This document shows, one piece after another, positions 7,406 to 15,158 of a DNA stretch of 16,915 nt. The first letter of the stretch is position 1, and each line of letters begins with the position of its first letter. The DNA lies in assembly GCA_049508565.1 (NCBI GenBank), contig JBELAT010000026.1, positions 1-16,915 on the forward strand, written 5' to 3'. This DNA comes from CAIRNS01 sp049508565 (lineage in GTDB: Bacteria; Elusimicrobiota; Endomicrobiia; Endomicrobiales; CAIRNS01). The position numbers and the translations under genes are program-made. Under the pieces are notes generated by a model. It searched no databases and was not told where the DNA came from. It was given only the letters and a program-made list of their open reading frames with translations.

Positions 7406-7483
7406 ATAGATCAATAATCATCATTAACAAGCAGCCGCACACAATGAAAGCGCACGACGTTAAAATTTCTAAAGGAGAATAGG

Positions 7484-8878
7484 ATGTCAATGAAAAAAAG
7501 CAGCAAGTCGATGAAAGGCATAATCTCAAGTCTCATTATTATGGGAATGATTGCGCCCAGCGTAACATCTGTTTTTGCAGATGATCAGCCGTCAACGTTC
7601 AATACCACGTATGCAAATTGCAATGTCAAGATGTATGGCTTTATTGAAAGCGACATGATCAGTGATTCACAACAACCTTCATTTTATGAAGAATCAGACA
7701 CCCCTGCACTTCCCAAGTCAAACACGTATGCAGGCAATAACGGACGCGTCATTACAGGCATACGCAACAGCCGCTTAGGATTTGATATTACCATGCCGGA
7801 AACGGATTCAGGACTTAAAACCGAAGCTATTTTGGAAATGGACTTTTTGGGCAACCAATCAGCCAATACGACACCGGGCAATGCCGGTGGAACTCAAAGT
7901 GAACGTGACTACTTTAATAACCCAACCGCGCGTATACGTCACGCCTACTTGAATTTTACATATGGCAACGAGAACGCAAAATTCGGACAGACATGGTCCT
8001 TGCTGGGATGGCAGCCGTATTATTTCCCTTCGGAACCGGAAGTTTCACCAACAGTTGGTCAGCTTTACCGGCGCTTTCCTCAAGTTCGCTTTACTGATTC
8101 ACGCTCTCTTGGAATCCTTGGACTGAGCGACTTGAAATTAGAGAGTGCAGCCGATGTAGCCAAGCCGGCCGAGATGGATTCAGATCTGGTTGATTACCAT
8201 GCCGGATTAAGATTGTCCTATGACAAGATAAAAGCAGCAACTGGTTTAAGCTCCCCCAGTGGAGACAGAATGGTTGGCCTCTCAATTGCATCTTCATGGA
8301 TATGGGAACCAATTACGACTGTCAATATTGGCAAACAGACCGGTCAGGGATACGCGCTTGATGCTCTCATTCCTATCATCCCTTCAAAAGATGGCAAGGA
8401 TATGAGCAATAACCTTTCTTTGTGCGGTGAGTATTCACATGCATCAGGCATCGGCGGACTGGAACTTGCCGGCGCAACTGCTGGTATTACTGCTCCTACT
8501 GCCGCTCAGATGGGCAATGGTAACCCACTTGATTCAGGTATCGCCGGAATCAATATGCGCGGGGCCCTCGATCTCATCCAATTTGAGACTGCACGTGCAG
8601 ACTTGACATATGTGTTGCCCTGCCCACAATGGGCTGTTTCGACAGGGTATGCTCAGGTTAGACCTGACAATTTAGGCGACTTTGTCGTGATGAGCACCAA
8701 TAAGAGCACAAGCTTTATTTCTAACTATGCATATTATTATGGATCACTGTTCTATACTCCGCTTAAGTGGCTTAGATTTGCCGCTGAGTTTGCCGAGTTC
8801 CATGATACCTATGTTGATGTGAAAGCACCGAATGCACAAGACAACCGTTTACAGTTTACAACCTACATTTCGTTCTAA
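7484..8878 (+). CDS. Outer-membrane porin, probably phosphate-starvation induced
   Basis: The 464-residue product has a signal peptide (KK-rich start, hydrophobic core ~12-24, likely cleavage VFA/DD after Ala32), then MYGFIESDMI, a typical first strand of bacterial porins, RLGFDITMP, RHAYLNFTYGNENAKFGQTW (shared by many porins with the first periplasmic turn), and a C-terminal Phe (TTYISF). It is therefore a beta-barrel pore. AAAGGAG (7471-7477) sets the start at 7484; the ATG at 7490 is less well spaced. The candidate Pho box upstream and the pst genes immediately downstream suggest a phosphate- or anion-entry role like PhoE/OprP, but sequence similarity to those is not evident, and selectivity is inference. 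A hairpin covers the stop codon. Confidence 0.82.
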   Translation: MSMKKSSKSMKGIISSLIIMGMIAPSVTSVFADDQPSTFNTTYANCNVKMYGFIESDMISDSQQPSFYEESDTPALPKSNTYAGNNGRVITGIRNSRLGFDITMPETDSGLKTEAILEMDFLGNQSANTTPGNAGGTQSERDYFNNPTARIRHAYLNFTYGNENAKFGQTWSLLGWQPYYFPSEPEVSPTVGQLYRRFPQVRFTDSRSLGILGLSDLKLESAADVAKPAEMDSDLVDYHAGLRLSYDKIKAATGLSSPSGDRMVGLSIASSWIWEPITTVNIGKQTGQGYALDALIPIIPSKDGKDMSNNLSLCGEYSHASGIGGLELAGATAGITAPTAAQMGNGNPLDSGIAGINMRGALDLIQFETARADLTYVLPCPQWAVSTGYAQVRPDNLGDFVVMSTNKSTSFISNYAYYYGSLFYTPLKWLRFAAEFAEFHDTYVDVKAPNAQDNRLQFTTYISF

Positions 8879-8911
8879 TAAAGATGTTGTCTGAAAATAC
8901 ATAGAACGAAA
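8868..8911 (+). repeat. Perfect 10-bp inverted repeat spanning the porin stop codon
   Basis: Arms TTTCGTTCTA (8868-8877) and TAGAACGAAA (8902-8911) are exact reverse complements with a 24-nt loop. The left arm includes the last codons and first two bases of the stop. No T-run follows, so it is not a standard terminator. It may stabilise or process the porin mRNA end or reduce read-through into pst. The remaining gap up to pstS (8912-9158) has no gene; it holds a CTGTCAT (9105-9111) without a phased partner and a poor TTGACC-like -35 (8969). Confidence 0.6.
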
Positions 8912-9158
8912 GTAACCGGTGTAAGCAAAATTCTGAAATGTGATAAAGGGTTAACTCCCGACCAATCATTGACCTCATGTGGGTGGCAACAACTAAACGA
9001 AGCCAGAGGCAGGGAGTAGCGTGCTAGCGATGTGCAAAAAGATACGGGCACGTTAATAAATGGAATGTTACTTTAACCCGAATCGGAAACGTAAAATTCT
9101 AAATCTGTCATGCATCATACAACCGGTGCGGACACTTTAAGAGAGAGAGAAACCTTCC

Positions 9159-9965
9159 ATGAAAAAACTGTTCATTAGTGCAATAGTCAGTTTAGTAAGT
9201 ATTGCGCCATTGTTTGCAGATGCAAAGATAGTCATTGAAGGATCAACGACCGTTCTTCCTATAGCACAACGTGCAGCTGAAGACTTTATGAACGCTCATA
9301 AGGACGCTCAGCTGACTGTTCGCGGCGGCGGATCGGGAGTGGGAATAACTTCATTGCTTGAAAAGACCTGCGATATCGCAGATTCTTCGCGCCCCATTAA
9401 GGATGCAGAGATTCAGAAAGCTGCCAGCAACGGTGTTGCGCCGAAAGCATATGTTATAGCTATGGACGGAATCGCTGTTATCGTCCACCCGTCCAATGGC
9501 ATCAAAAACATGACCAAACAACAGATTCAGGATATCTTCACCGGCAAGATATCTGACTGGAAACAATTGGCAATGCCCGCGCAACAAATAGTCGTTGTCT
9601 CACGGGACAGCGCCAGCGGAACATTTGAAGCTTTCGGAGCACTTGCTCTTGATGGCAACAAAGTCCGTGCTGATGCTCTTTTGCAAGCTTCAAATCAGGC
9701 AGTGGCGTCAGTTGTTGCTAAAACACCCGGTGCAATCGGCTATATCGGACTTGGGTATATCACCGGCGCAGTAAAAGCCGTTTCTGTCAACGGAATTGCT
9801 GCAACAAAACAAACAGTATTAGCCGGCAAATACCCTTTCTCTCGTCCGCTGTTTATGTACACAAACGGACCGGCTAAAGGGACGGCAAAGGATTTTATAA
9901 CCTTTATCCTGAGCAAAGATGGTCAGAAACTAGTTGAAGAAGAAGGATTTGTCGCTTTAAAGTAG
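9159..9965 (+). CDS. pstS: Periplasmic phosphate-binding protein PstS
   Basis: The 268-residue protein has a signal peptide (MKKLFISAI..., cleavage probably PLFA/DA after Ala20; no lipobox Cys). Phosphate-binding segments are visible: EGSTTVLP (Ser29-Thr31), RGGGSGVGI (~55-63), CDIADSSRPI (~71-80) and SRDSASGTFEAF (148-159). It captures phosphate in the periplasm and delivers it to PstCA. Its start follows a GAGAGAGAGA purine tract (9141-9150), which serves as ribosome binding site. It is the first pst gene, 280 nt after the porin, and may have its own promoter in that gap, though I could not define one. Length and motif set are of the short PstS class (PBP_like_2) rather than the 346-residue E. 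coli type. Confidence 0.95.
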   Translation: MKKLFISAIVSLVSIAPLFADAKIVIEGSTTVLPIAQRAAEDFMNAHKDAQLTVRGGGSGVGITSLLEKTCDIADSSRPIKDAEIQKAASNGVAPKAYVIAMDGIAVIVHPSNGIKNMTKQQIQDIFTGKISDWKQLAMPAQQIVVVSRDSASGTFEAFGALALDGNKVRADALLQASNQAVASVVAKTPGAIGYIGLGYITGAVKAVSVNGIAATKQTVLAGKYPFSRPLFMYTNGPAKGTAKDFITFILSKDGQKLVEEEGFVALK

Positions 9966-9981
9966 TACCCGTCAGTTGTCC

Positions 9982-10040
9982 TACCCGGCAGTAAATACAG
10001 TTTCACACGTACAAACACGTGTGGAACTGGCAACCGGGTA
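9982..10040 (+). ncRNA. Two-part stem-loop in the pstS 3' region
   Basis: The inner stem pairs CAGTTTCACACGT (9998-10010) with ACGTGTGGAACTG (10017-10029), 13 pairs including one G-U, closed by the 6-nt loop ACAAAC. The outer stem pairs TACCCGG (9982-9988) with CCGGGTA (10034-10040). It starts 17 nt after the pstS stop. There is no following T-run, so an mRNA stabiliser or processing element, as known between highly and lowly expressed ABC genes, fits better than a terminator. Confidence 0.7.
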
Positions 10041-10100
10041 CGGTGCAACGACGAAGAAGCATCTCGTGTTTTAACACATATATCGCACCACAAAGCTGTT

Positions 10101-10166
10101 AAACTTCTATCCCCTCGTTCTTTCTTCTTCATGTACCGGGAAGGCAGAATGAGGGGAAAAAGTTTT
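10101..10166 (+). ncRNA. Second long stem-loop between pstS and pstC
   Basis: CCCCTCGTTCT (10111-10121) pairs with AGAATGAGGGG (10146-10156), 11 positions with one G/T-type mismatch (G-U capable), loop 24 nt. An outer AAACTT (10101-10106) can pair with AAGTTT (10160-10165). It may end or pause transcription so that pstS is made in excess over pstCAB. The ATG at 10149 lies inside its right arm, which argues against use of that codon. Confidence 0.6.
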
Positions 10167-10211
10167 ATACGGAGCACCACCACCTCACATGTACAAAAAG
10201 AATTGAATTTC

Positions 10212-11096
10212 ATGACACATTTAAAAGAAAATATCTATCGTTGGATTTTTACTGCACTGGCATTTACATCGCTTATTTTCCTCTTAGGAATTATCATCGT
10301 TCTTTTCCGTGAGGGGTTGCCGATATTTGCAACCATTGGACCAGTAAAATTTCTTACCGGTCTCCATTGGTATCCTACCTATGATCCTCCAGAATTCGGC
10401 ATTTTCCCGCTGATCGTCGCCTCGTTATCCGTGACCGTGGGCGCCATGATCGTTGCGGTTCCGCTTGGCATTGGCAGTGCACTCTATATTCATGAACTAG
10501 CCGGGGATTATATCCGTCACTTGTTAAAACCTGCGGTAGAGGTACTGTCTGCTATTCCCTCTATCGTTTTTGGTTTTTTTGGAATGACCATTGTCGCCCC
10601 TTTTGTCCAAAACCTCCTTCACATCCCTACAGGATTAAATGCTTTTACGGCATCACTGGTTCTGGGGATCATGGCAATACCAACCATCACCAGCCTTGCA
10701 GAAGATGCATTAGGATTTGTCCCGCGCAGCTTCAAGGAAGCTTCCTACGCTCTGGGGGCAACGCGCTGGCAGACGCTGATCAAAGTCGTTTTGCCCGCAG
10801 CCGGCTCCGGCGTATCAACCGCGATCATTCTCGGTATCAGCAGAATCGTCGGGGAAACAATGACCGTTCTGATGGTTTCCGGCGGTGCGGCGGTCATCCC
10901 TCATTCGTTTTTTGACCCTGTCCGCCCGATGACATCCACCATCGCCGCGGAAATGGGTGAGGCAGTTACCGGCAGCCCCCATTACAGCGCACTGTTTGCC
11001 ATTGGTCTTGTTTTATTTCTCATGACACTGGGCCTCAACATTATTTCAGAGATCATCAGCAAAAGGTACCGCATAAAACTTGGACTTGACCGATGA
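10212..11096 (+). CDS. pstC: Phosphate ABC transporter permease PstC
   Basis: From ATG 10212 the protein has 294 residues and starts MTHLKENIYRW directly before membrane span 1 (~11-32), as usual for PstC. Six spans are predicted. The ABC permease EAA loop is KEASYALGATRWQTLIKVVLP (Glu176 to ~194), which docks on PstB, and GISRIVGETMTVLM (~208-221) is the conserved following segment. In-frame ATGs at 10131 and 10149 would add 27 or 21 residues without family support, and both fall in or before the hairpin; the ribosome binding site at 10212 is weak (AAAAAGAA), so the start is uncertain. The stop overlaps the pstA start (ATGA, 11093-11096), so PstC and PstA are probably made in equal amounts. 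Confidence 0.93.
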   Translation: MTHLKENIYRWIFTALAFTSLIFLLGIIIVLFREGLPIFATIGPVKFLTGLHWYPTYDPPEFGIFPLIVASLSVTVGAMIVAVPLGIGSALYIHELAGDYIRHLLKPAVEVLSAIPSIVFGFFGMTIVAPFVQNLLHIPTGLNAFTASLVLGIMAIPTITSLAEDALGFVPRSFKEASYALGATRWQTLIKVVLPAAGSGVSTAIILGISRIVGETMTVLMVSGGAAVIPHSFFDPVRPMTSTIAAEMGEAVTGSPHYSALFAIGLVLFLMTLGLNIISEIISKRYRIKLGLDR

Positions 11097-11944
11097 AAAA
11101 CAAAGTGTTTGAAAAATTGGGGTTTACCCTGCTCTTTTTGTGTGTCGGGCTCACTCTATTTTTTCTGGCAGCAATTATTTATTTTGTCGTAGTCCGGGGA
11201 CTACCGGTGATGTCATGGGAGTTTTTAACGGAAGCCCCGCGGCATTCTATGACCGCTGGCGGGGTTGCCCCAGCAATCATCGGGACATTTTATCTGGTCC
11301 TTGGCACCATTCTGTTTGCGTTACCGCTGGGACTGGCAACAGCAATTTATCTTTGTGAGTACTCTCCGCGCGGCTATTTCGTTAACATCATCCGAATGAG
11401 TATCAACAACCTCGCCGGCGTTCCATCAGTCGTTTTCGGCCTGTTCGGTCTTGCTATATTTGTCAAATATTTTGGTTTTGGCATATCGATTCTATCCGGT
11501 AGTCTGACCCTTGGCATACTCATCCTGCCCGGCATTATATCGTCATCTCAGGAGGCCTTGATGGCTGTGCCGTTTTCGTTACGAGAAGCTTCTCTTGCGC
11601 TGGGGGCAACGCATTGGCAGACCATCAGGCGTGTAGTCGTACCCACCGCATTTCCGGGTATCTTAACTGGCGTTATACTGGGTGTAGGCAGGGCCGCGGG
11701 CGAAACGGCACCGATATTGTTTACCGCCGCAACATTCTTTACTCGCAGCTATCCGACATCACCGATGTCCGAGTGCATGGCCTTGCCGTATCACATATAC
11801 GCACTAATGACGGAAGGCACGCATCCGGATAAACAGGCAGCCATTGCGTATGGATGTGCCCTTATTTTGATGATACTGGTATTGCTGATCTCAGGACTCG
11901 CAATCTATTTACGCGGCAGATTCAGACGAGGATTTACTCATTAG
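11093..11944 (+). CDS. pstA: Phosphate ABC transporter permease PstA
   Basis: The 283-residue protein has about six membrane spans, the first at ~10-34, and the EAA loop REASLALGATHWQTIRRVV (~164-182) that contacts the ATPase. The segments NNLAGVPSVVFGLFGLAIF (~105-123) and GVGRAAGETAPILFTAA are typical of PstA. Together with PstC it forms the inner-membrane channel for phosphate. Translation is coupled to pstC by the ATGA overlap. pstB starts 10 nt after its stop. Confidence 0.95.
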   Translation: MKNKVFEKLGFTLLFLCVGLTLFFLAAIIYFVVVRGLPVMSWEFLTEAPRHSMTAGGVAPAIIGTFYLVLGTILFALPLGLATAIYLCEYSPRGYFVNIIRMSINNLAGVPSVVFGLFGLAIFVKYFGFGISILSGSLTLGILILPGIISSSQEALMAVPFSLREASLALGATHWQTIRRVVVPTAFPGILTGVILGVGRAAGETAPILFTAATFFTRSYPTSPMSECMALPYHIYALMTEGTHPDKQAAIAYGCALILMILVLLISGLAIYLRGRFRRGFTH

Positions 11945-11954
11945 AGGGGTTCCC

Positions 11955-12725
11955 ATGGATACTATGATCAAATTGGCACGCATCTCGGTCGAAAACCTTA
12001 ATTTTTTTTACGGCAAGAAACAGGCACTTCACGACCTTAATCTTAATATTTATGACCGGCAGGTAACAGCTCTCATCGGCCCGTCAGGCTGCGGGAAATC
12101 GACCTTTATCCGCCTGCTCAACCGGATGAACGATCTGGTGGCGGAAACTCATGCAGAGGGCAAAATTATGCTCGACGGGAGAAATATTCTTGAGGCGAGC
12201 ATAGACGTCGTCAGTCTGCGCCGACGGGTCGGGATGGTTTTTCAAAAACCTAACCCCTTTCCCAAAACAATTTTTCAAAATATTGCCTATGGACTTGAAA
12301 TTAATGGCGAAACCAACAAAACCTTTATAGAAGACAAAGTAGTGGAATCATTGAAAAAATCTGCTTTGTGGGATGAGGCAAAGGACCGGCTTCATGAGAG
12401 TGCCTTGCGTCTTTCCGGCGGACAGCAGCAACGACTCTGTATCGCCCGGTGTCTTGCAGTCGAACCGGAGGTCATTCTCTTCGATGAGCCATGCGCAAGC
12501 CTTGATCCCGTCTCAACGAAAAAAATTGAAGAGTTAATCCAGGAACTTGAAAAAGATTATACTATCGTTATCGTGACCCATAATATGCAGCAGGCGTCCC
12601 GGGTGTCGGACTATACCGCTTTTATGTATCTTGGTGAGCTTGTTGAGTTCGGAACAACGGAGAAACTCTTTACCGTACCAAAAGACAAACGGACTGATGA
12701 ATACCTGTCAGGCAAATTTGGATAA
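11955..12725 (+). CDS. pstB: Phosphate ABC transporter ATPase PstB
   Basis: The 256-residue protein has all ABC motifs: Walker A GPSGCGKST (42-50, Lys48), Q-loop VFQKPNPFPKTIF (Gln97), signature LSGGQQQR (153-160), Walker B VILFDEP (Asp177, Glu178) and switch THN (His209). QKPNPFPKTIF and DEPCASLDP are hallmarks of PstB over other ABC ATPases (E. coli has DEPCSALDP). It drives phosphate import and takes part with PhoU in signalling to PhoR. GAGGGG (11944-11949) is the ribosome binding site. The ATG at 11964 is a second possible start, but the first is better spaced. phoU follows after 36 nt. Confidence 0.97.
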   Translation: MDTMIKLARISVENLNFFYGKKQALHDLNLNIYDRQVTALIGPSGCGKSTFIRLLNRMNDLVAETHAEGKIMLDGRNILEASIDVVSLRRRVGMVFQKPNPFPKTIFQNIAYGLEINGETNKTFIEDKVVESLKKSALWDEAKDRLHESALRLSGGQQQRLCIARCLAVEPEVILFDEPCASLDPVSTKKIEELIQELEKDYTIVIVTHNMQQASRVSDYTAFMYLGELVEFGTTEKLFTVPKDKRTDEYLSGKFG

Positions 12726-12761
12726 CAGTTCAAATAAAAAAATGACACAAGGAGAAATAGA

Positions 12762-13427
12762 ATGCTCGACGAAAAATTGATTGGGTTGAAAAAAGAACTT
12801 ATTGATTTTGCAGGGGTCGTGGAATCAATGGTCGTAAAATGTCTCAGAGGCTTGATGGGAAATACCCCGGCCTTGTTTGATGAAGTTATCATTTCTGATG
12901 AACCGCGTGCCAACACCTATGAAGTCAGTATTGATGAAATGTGCACAAACCTCATCGCCCAGTATCAACCGCGGGCCAAAAACCTGCGTTTGACACTCAT
13001 GGTGTATAAAATGAGTAACGACCTTGAACGTATGGCTGATCATGCAGTTAACATCGCCGAGAGCGCCCGATTTCTATCAGAACGCCCTCCGGTCAAACCG
13101 CTCATCGATTTGCCGCGAATGGGTGAGCTGACCGTCAAGATGCTCTCCGATAGCATCAATGCGTTTGTCAATGAAGATGCCGAACTGGCACGATCTGTCT
13201 GCACACGCGACAATGAAGTCGACGACCTCAAACGCGTTATCCTTGCTGATTTAACCTCAATTATGAAGAAGGATCCATCAACCATTGAACGGGCTCTTCA
13301 ACTGATCCGCATCACCGGCAATCTCGAACGCATTGCGGATCTGTCAACCAACATATGTGAAGAAGTACTCTTCTATTCCGAAGGACGGGTCATCAAACAT
13401 CATCTGGATGATGAAACACCTCAATAA
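12762..13427 (+). CDS. phoU: Phosphate signalling regulator PhoU
   Basis: The 221-residue protein consists of two similar three-helix halves, each with the PhoU metal-cluster/interaction motif: LERMADHAVNIAE (Glu89, Asp93, Asn97) and LERIADLSTNICEE (Glu189, Asp193, Asn197). PhoU links PstB status to PhoR, keeping the kinase silent when phosphate is high. It is slightly shorter than E. coli PhoU (241). AAGGAG (12749-12754) is a good ribosome binding site. It is the last gene of the pst operon and converges with the minus-strand glycosyltransferase. Confidence 0.95.
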   Translation: MLDEKLIGLKKELIDFAGVVESMVVKCLRGLMGNTPALFDEVIISDEPRANTYEVSIDEMCTNLIAQYQPRAKNLRLTLMVYKMSNDLERMADHAVNIAESARFLSERPPVKPLIDLPRMGELTVKMLSDSINAFVNEDAELARSVCTRDNEVDDLKRVILADLTSIMKKDPSTIERALQLIRITGNLERIADLSTNICEEVLFYSEGRVIKHHLDDETPQ

Positions 13428-13517
13428 GGTATTATTCATTACGGGCCACTATGAGGTGCCCATACATCAAAAATCCCGTTTATGAGTACCCTGTCACTCA
13501 CATACAATCATCATGGT

Positions 13518-13561
13518 AAAAAATAAAAGCACACATGAGGATCCGTTTTTTGTTATTTTTT
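13518..13561. terminator. Possible bidirectional A/T-rich terminator between phoU and the glycosyltransferase
   Basis: AAAAAATAA (13518-13526) and TTATTTTTT (13553-13561) are exact reverse complements, with further A/T pairing possible (AAAA with TTTTTT at 13546-13551). An A-tract on one side and a T-tract on the other would act on both strands at this convergent junction. The stem lacks GC, so it would be weak. A second small stem, GGGC/GCCC with a bulge (13442-13460), lies upstream. Confidence 0.35.
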
Positions 13562-15091
13562 CGGTGACGGGAAGTATTTATCAAGGAAGTCAGAGTGTTT
13601 GTAGGGCAACCACGAAGGAATACGGTAAAACTGATCCCGAATACTGCTGAGCACCCGGGTTTTATACTCTTCTACATTGAAGTTCCTGCCAAGCACCAGA
13701 TAGAATGGCGCATTATCAATCATAACAGTGTTGATCTCAAGAGTCTGGAAGTACGGAGCATACTCACTTACCTGCGGCGGGGACGTGCGCAGTATAAGAA
13801 TATTCTTTCCTGACAATGTATTGAAATCCGTCACAAAATCATCTTGCCGTGCATGAAACGATCCCGTACCGAACACCGCTACATGGCGGTGTAAATAGAA
13901 TTCTATAATACCGGAATCAGCGTAACTGGGTGTTGCAAAACTAAATTCGTTTCCATACGGCGCAAGCGCGGACAGGACTTTCTGTGGGTGCATGCCAATT
14001 ATGATCGTCGTGTAATTTTTATTATTTTTAATCACGCTGAGGGGAAGAGAAAGAATGATCGCCACAATAAGAAGATGAGCTCCGGTAAAATATGACATGA
14101 ATACAATTGATTTCTTCAGTTCCTGGGCCGACAACAGCATACCAACGACAATATACAAGAAGGGATAGTATGATAATGGCCAGTGTAGTCCGATCACCTT
14201 TTTAGTTGATAGAATGCCAAATATACCTAGCGGAACGATGAACGTTATAATAAATACGTTAAATGCTGGGAAATCGTGCCAGAGCCTTTGCACGGCACTG
14301 AAATCTCTTGAGTGATTAGCCTCTTTGACTCTTTTGAAAATATAATACAACACCGGCGGAGTGATCAAATATGCCTGACAGGCAATAAACGTCGCAATTT
14401 TTCCCCATGAAAATGTCTCGCTACGATTACGGTTGAACACATTGAACATGATGTTAGGCCACCCGTGGTAATAGTTCCATATGAGGTTAAATGAGACAAA
14501 TGGCATGAGACAAGCAAACAGGACACAGATTCCCAGGGTCCGCTGTTTTGTCTTTGTTGAGATAATCCAATGGATGACGTAGGCAAACCCCAGCAAGGCT
14601 GAGAGGTATTTCGATAGAAACGCAAGTCCGAGAAATATTCCCGAGATCGCGTAATATGAAAGTTTCTGGTCATTTTTTTGGGCATTAAAATAACAGACCC
14701 CGGAAATAAAGACAAACAGCAAAAGCGGCGTATCTGTTGTCACGATAACATCAAGTACATTGAAGGGAGAAACGAGAAATAACGTACCGCACATCAATGC
14801 GACGACCGGGTTGAAATAACGCCCAACGCGGGAGATGCCATATCCTATAAAAGTGGTAAATAGGATAGCTGGAAGACGCAGAACGACCGGCGCACTACTG
14901 ATTCGCTCCATGCAATGGAGAATCCATCCAATCATCGGTGGATGATCGAAATATCCAAGACTCAAGTAGCGGCCCCAGAGCACGAAATGTGCCTCATCGC
15001 TGGTCAGAGGAATAACGGAGGCGAGTATCAGCTTAACAATAACGGTACCCGCAAGCACACTCCAAAATGTTTTCTCCCACATTTTTTCCAT
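13553..15091 (-). CDS. GT-C glycosyltransferase of the PMT_2/ArnT-like family (GT39/GT83)
   Basis: The 512-residue membrane protein opens with a hydrophobic span and then PLTSDEAHFVLWGRYLS with the Asp32-Glu33 pair of the first outer loop, GYFDHPPMIGW (His50-Pro51-Pro52), and TTDTPLLLF (Asp120), all characteristic of PMT_2/ArnT-type enzymes. These transfer a sugar from a polyprenyl-phosphate donor to lipid A, protein or another envelope acceptor on the outer face of the inner membrane. About ten or more spans occur up to ~residue 360; the C-terminal ~150 residues are a soluble outer domain. The sugar and acceptor cannot be told. It has no Shine-Dalgarno; a promoter ends 6 nt before the ATG at 15091, so the message may be leaderless. 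The ATG at 15082 (Met4) is an alternative start. Confidence 0.87.
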   Translation of the reverse strand: MEKMWEKTFWSVLAGTVIVKLILASVIPLTSDEAHFVLWGRYLSLGYFDHPPMIGWILHCMERISSAPVVLRLPAILFTTFIGYGISRVGRYFNPVVALMCGTLFLVSPFNVLDVIVTTDTPLLLFVFISGVCYFNAQKNDQKLSYYAISGIFLGLAFLSKYLSALLGFAYVIHWIISTKTKQRTLGICVLFACLMPFVSFNLIWNYYHGWPNIMFNVFNRNRSETFSWGKIATFIACQAYLITPPVLYYIFKRVKEANHSRDFSAVQRLWHDFPAFNVFIITFIVPLGIFGILSTKKVIGLHWPLSYYPFLYIVVGMLLSAQELKKSIVFMSYFTGAHLLIVAIILSLPLSVIKNNKNYTTIIIGMHPQKVLSALAPYGNEFSFATPSYADSGIIEFYLHRHVAVFGTGSFHARQDDFVTDFNTLSGKNILILRTSPPQVSEYAPYFQTLEINTVMIDNAPFYLVLGRNFNVEEYKTRVLSSIRDQFYRIPSWLPYKHSDFLDKYFPSPKK

Positions 15092-15097
15092 CAGACG

Positions 15098-15126
15098 ATT
15101 ATATCTATTTGCATTTTCTTTTGCAA
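15098..15126 (-). promoter_or_regulatory. Sigma-70-like promoter of the glycosyltransferase gene
   Basis: On the minus strand TTGCAA (15126-15121) is followed by 17 nt and a perfect TATAAT (15103-15098). Six bases later is the ATG at 15091, where transcription would be expected to begin, giving a leaderless mRNA. Confidence 0.65.
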
Positions 15127-15149
15127 AAGACTTGAAATTTTGTTACCAT
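15121..15149 (+). promoter_or_regulatory. Candidate promoter of the mltD-like gene sharing the same -35 hexamer
   Basis: TTGCAA (15121-15126) is its own reverse complement and on the + strand is followed by 17 nt and TACCAT (15144-15149), a fair -10. The ATG at 15159 lies 9 nt after it, so the leader would be only 2-3 nt. An alternative -35 is TTGAAA at 15132. Confidence 0.45.
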
Positions 15150-15158
15150 ATCACACGC

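Larger units (their letters stand above)
6627..7483 (+). other. 857-nt intergenic region rich in inverted repeats
   Basis: No open frame here has a convincing Shine-Dalgarno or recognisable protein. The region begins with a T7 run (6661-6668 area) preceded by only a weak stem, so no clear intrinsic terminator for the phoR operon is seen. It then holds four perfect inverted repeats (listed separately), the octamer TTTTCGAT twice on + and once inverted (7093-7100, 7186-7193, 7165-7172), a candidate Pho promoter (7295-7348) and a long leader before the porin. The density of perfect repeats suggests regulatory DNA and possibly a non-coding RNA, but neither is proven. Confidence 0.6.

Noticed and set aside
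8969..8998. TTGACC with ACTAAA as a pstS promoter
   Set aside because: The -10 is poor and a match this weak is expected by chance; the pstS promoter stays undefined.
9094..9120. Possible E. coli-type Pho box (CTGTCAT at 9105-9111) upstream of pstS
   Set aside because: No second half-site at 11 bp in either direction and no good -10 at the right distance.
10131..10211. N-terminal extension of pstC from ATG 10131 or 10149
   Set aside because: The extension overlaps the stem-loop and lacks family support; 10149 has a GGGAAGG upstream, so it is not excluded, only less likely.
13398..13413. CATCATC/GATGATG palindrome near the phoU end
   Set aside because: It lies inside coding sequence (His-His-Leu-Asp-Asp) and is explained by codons; no T-run follows.
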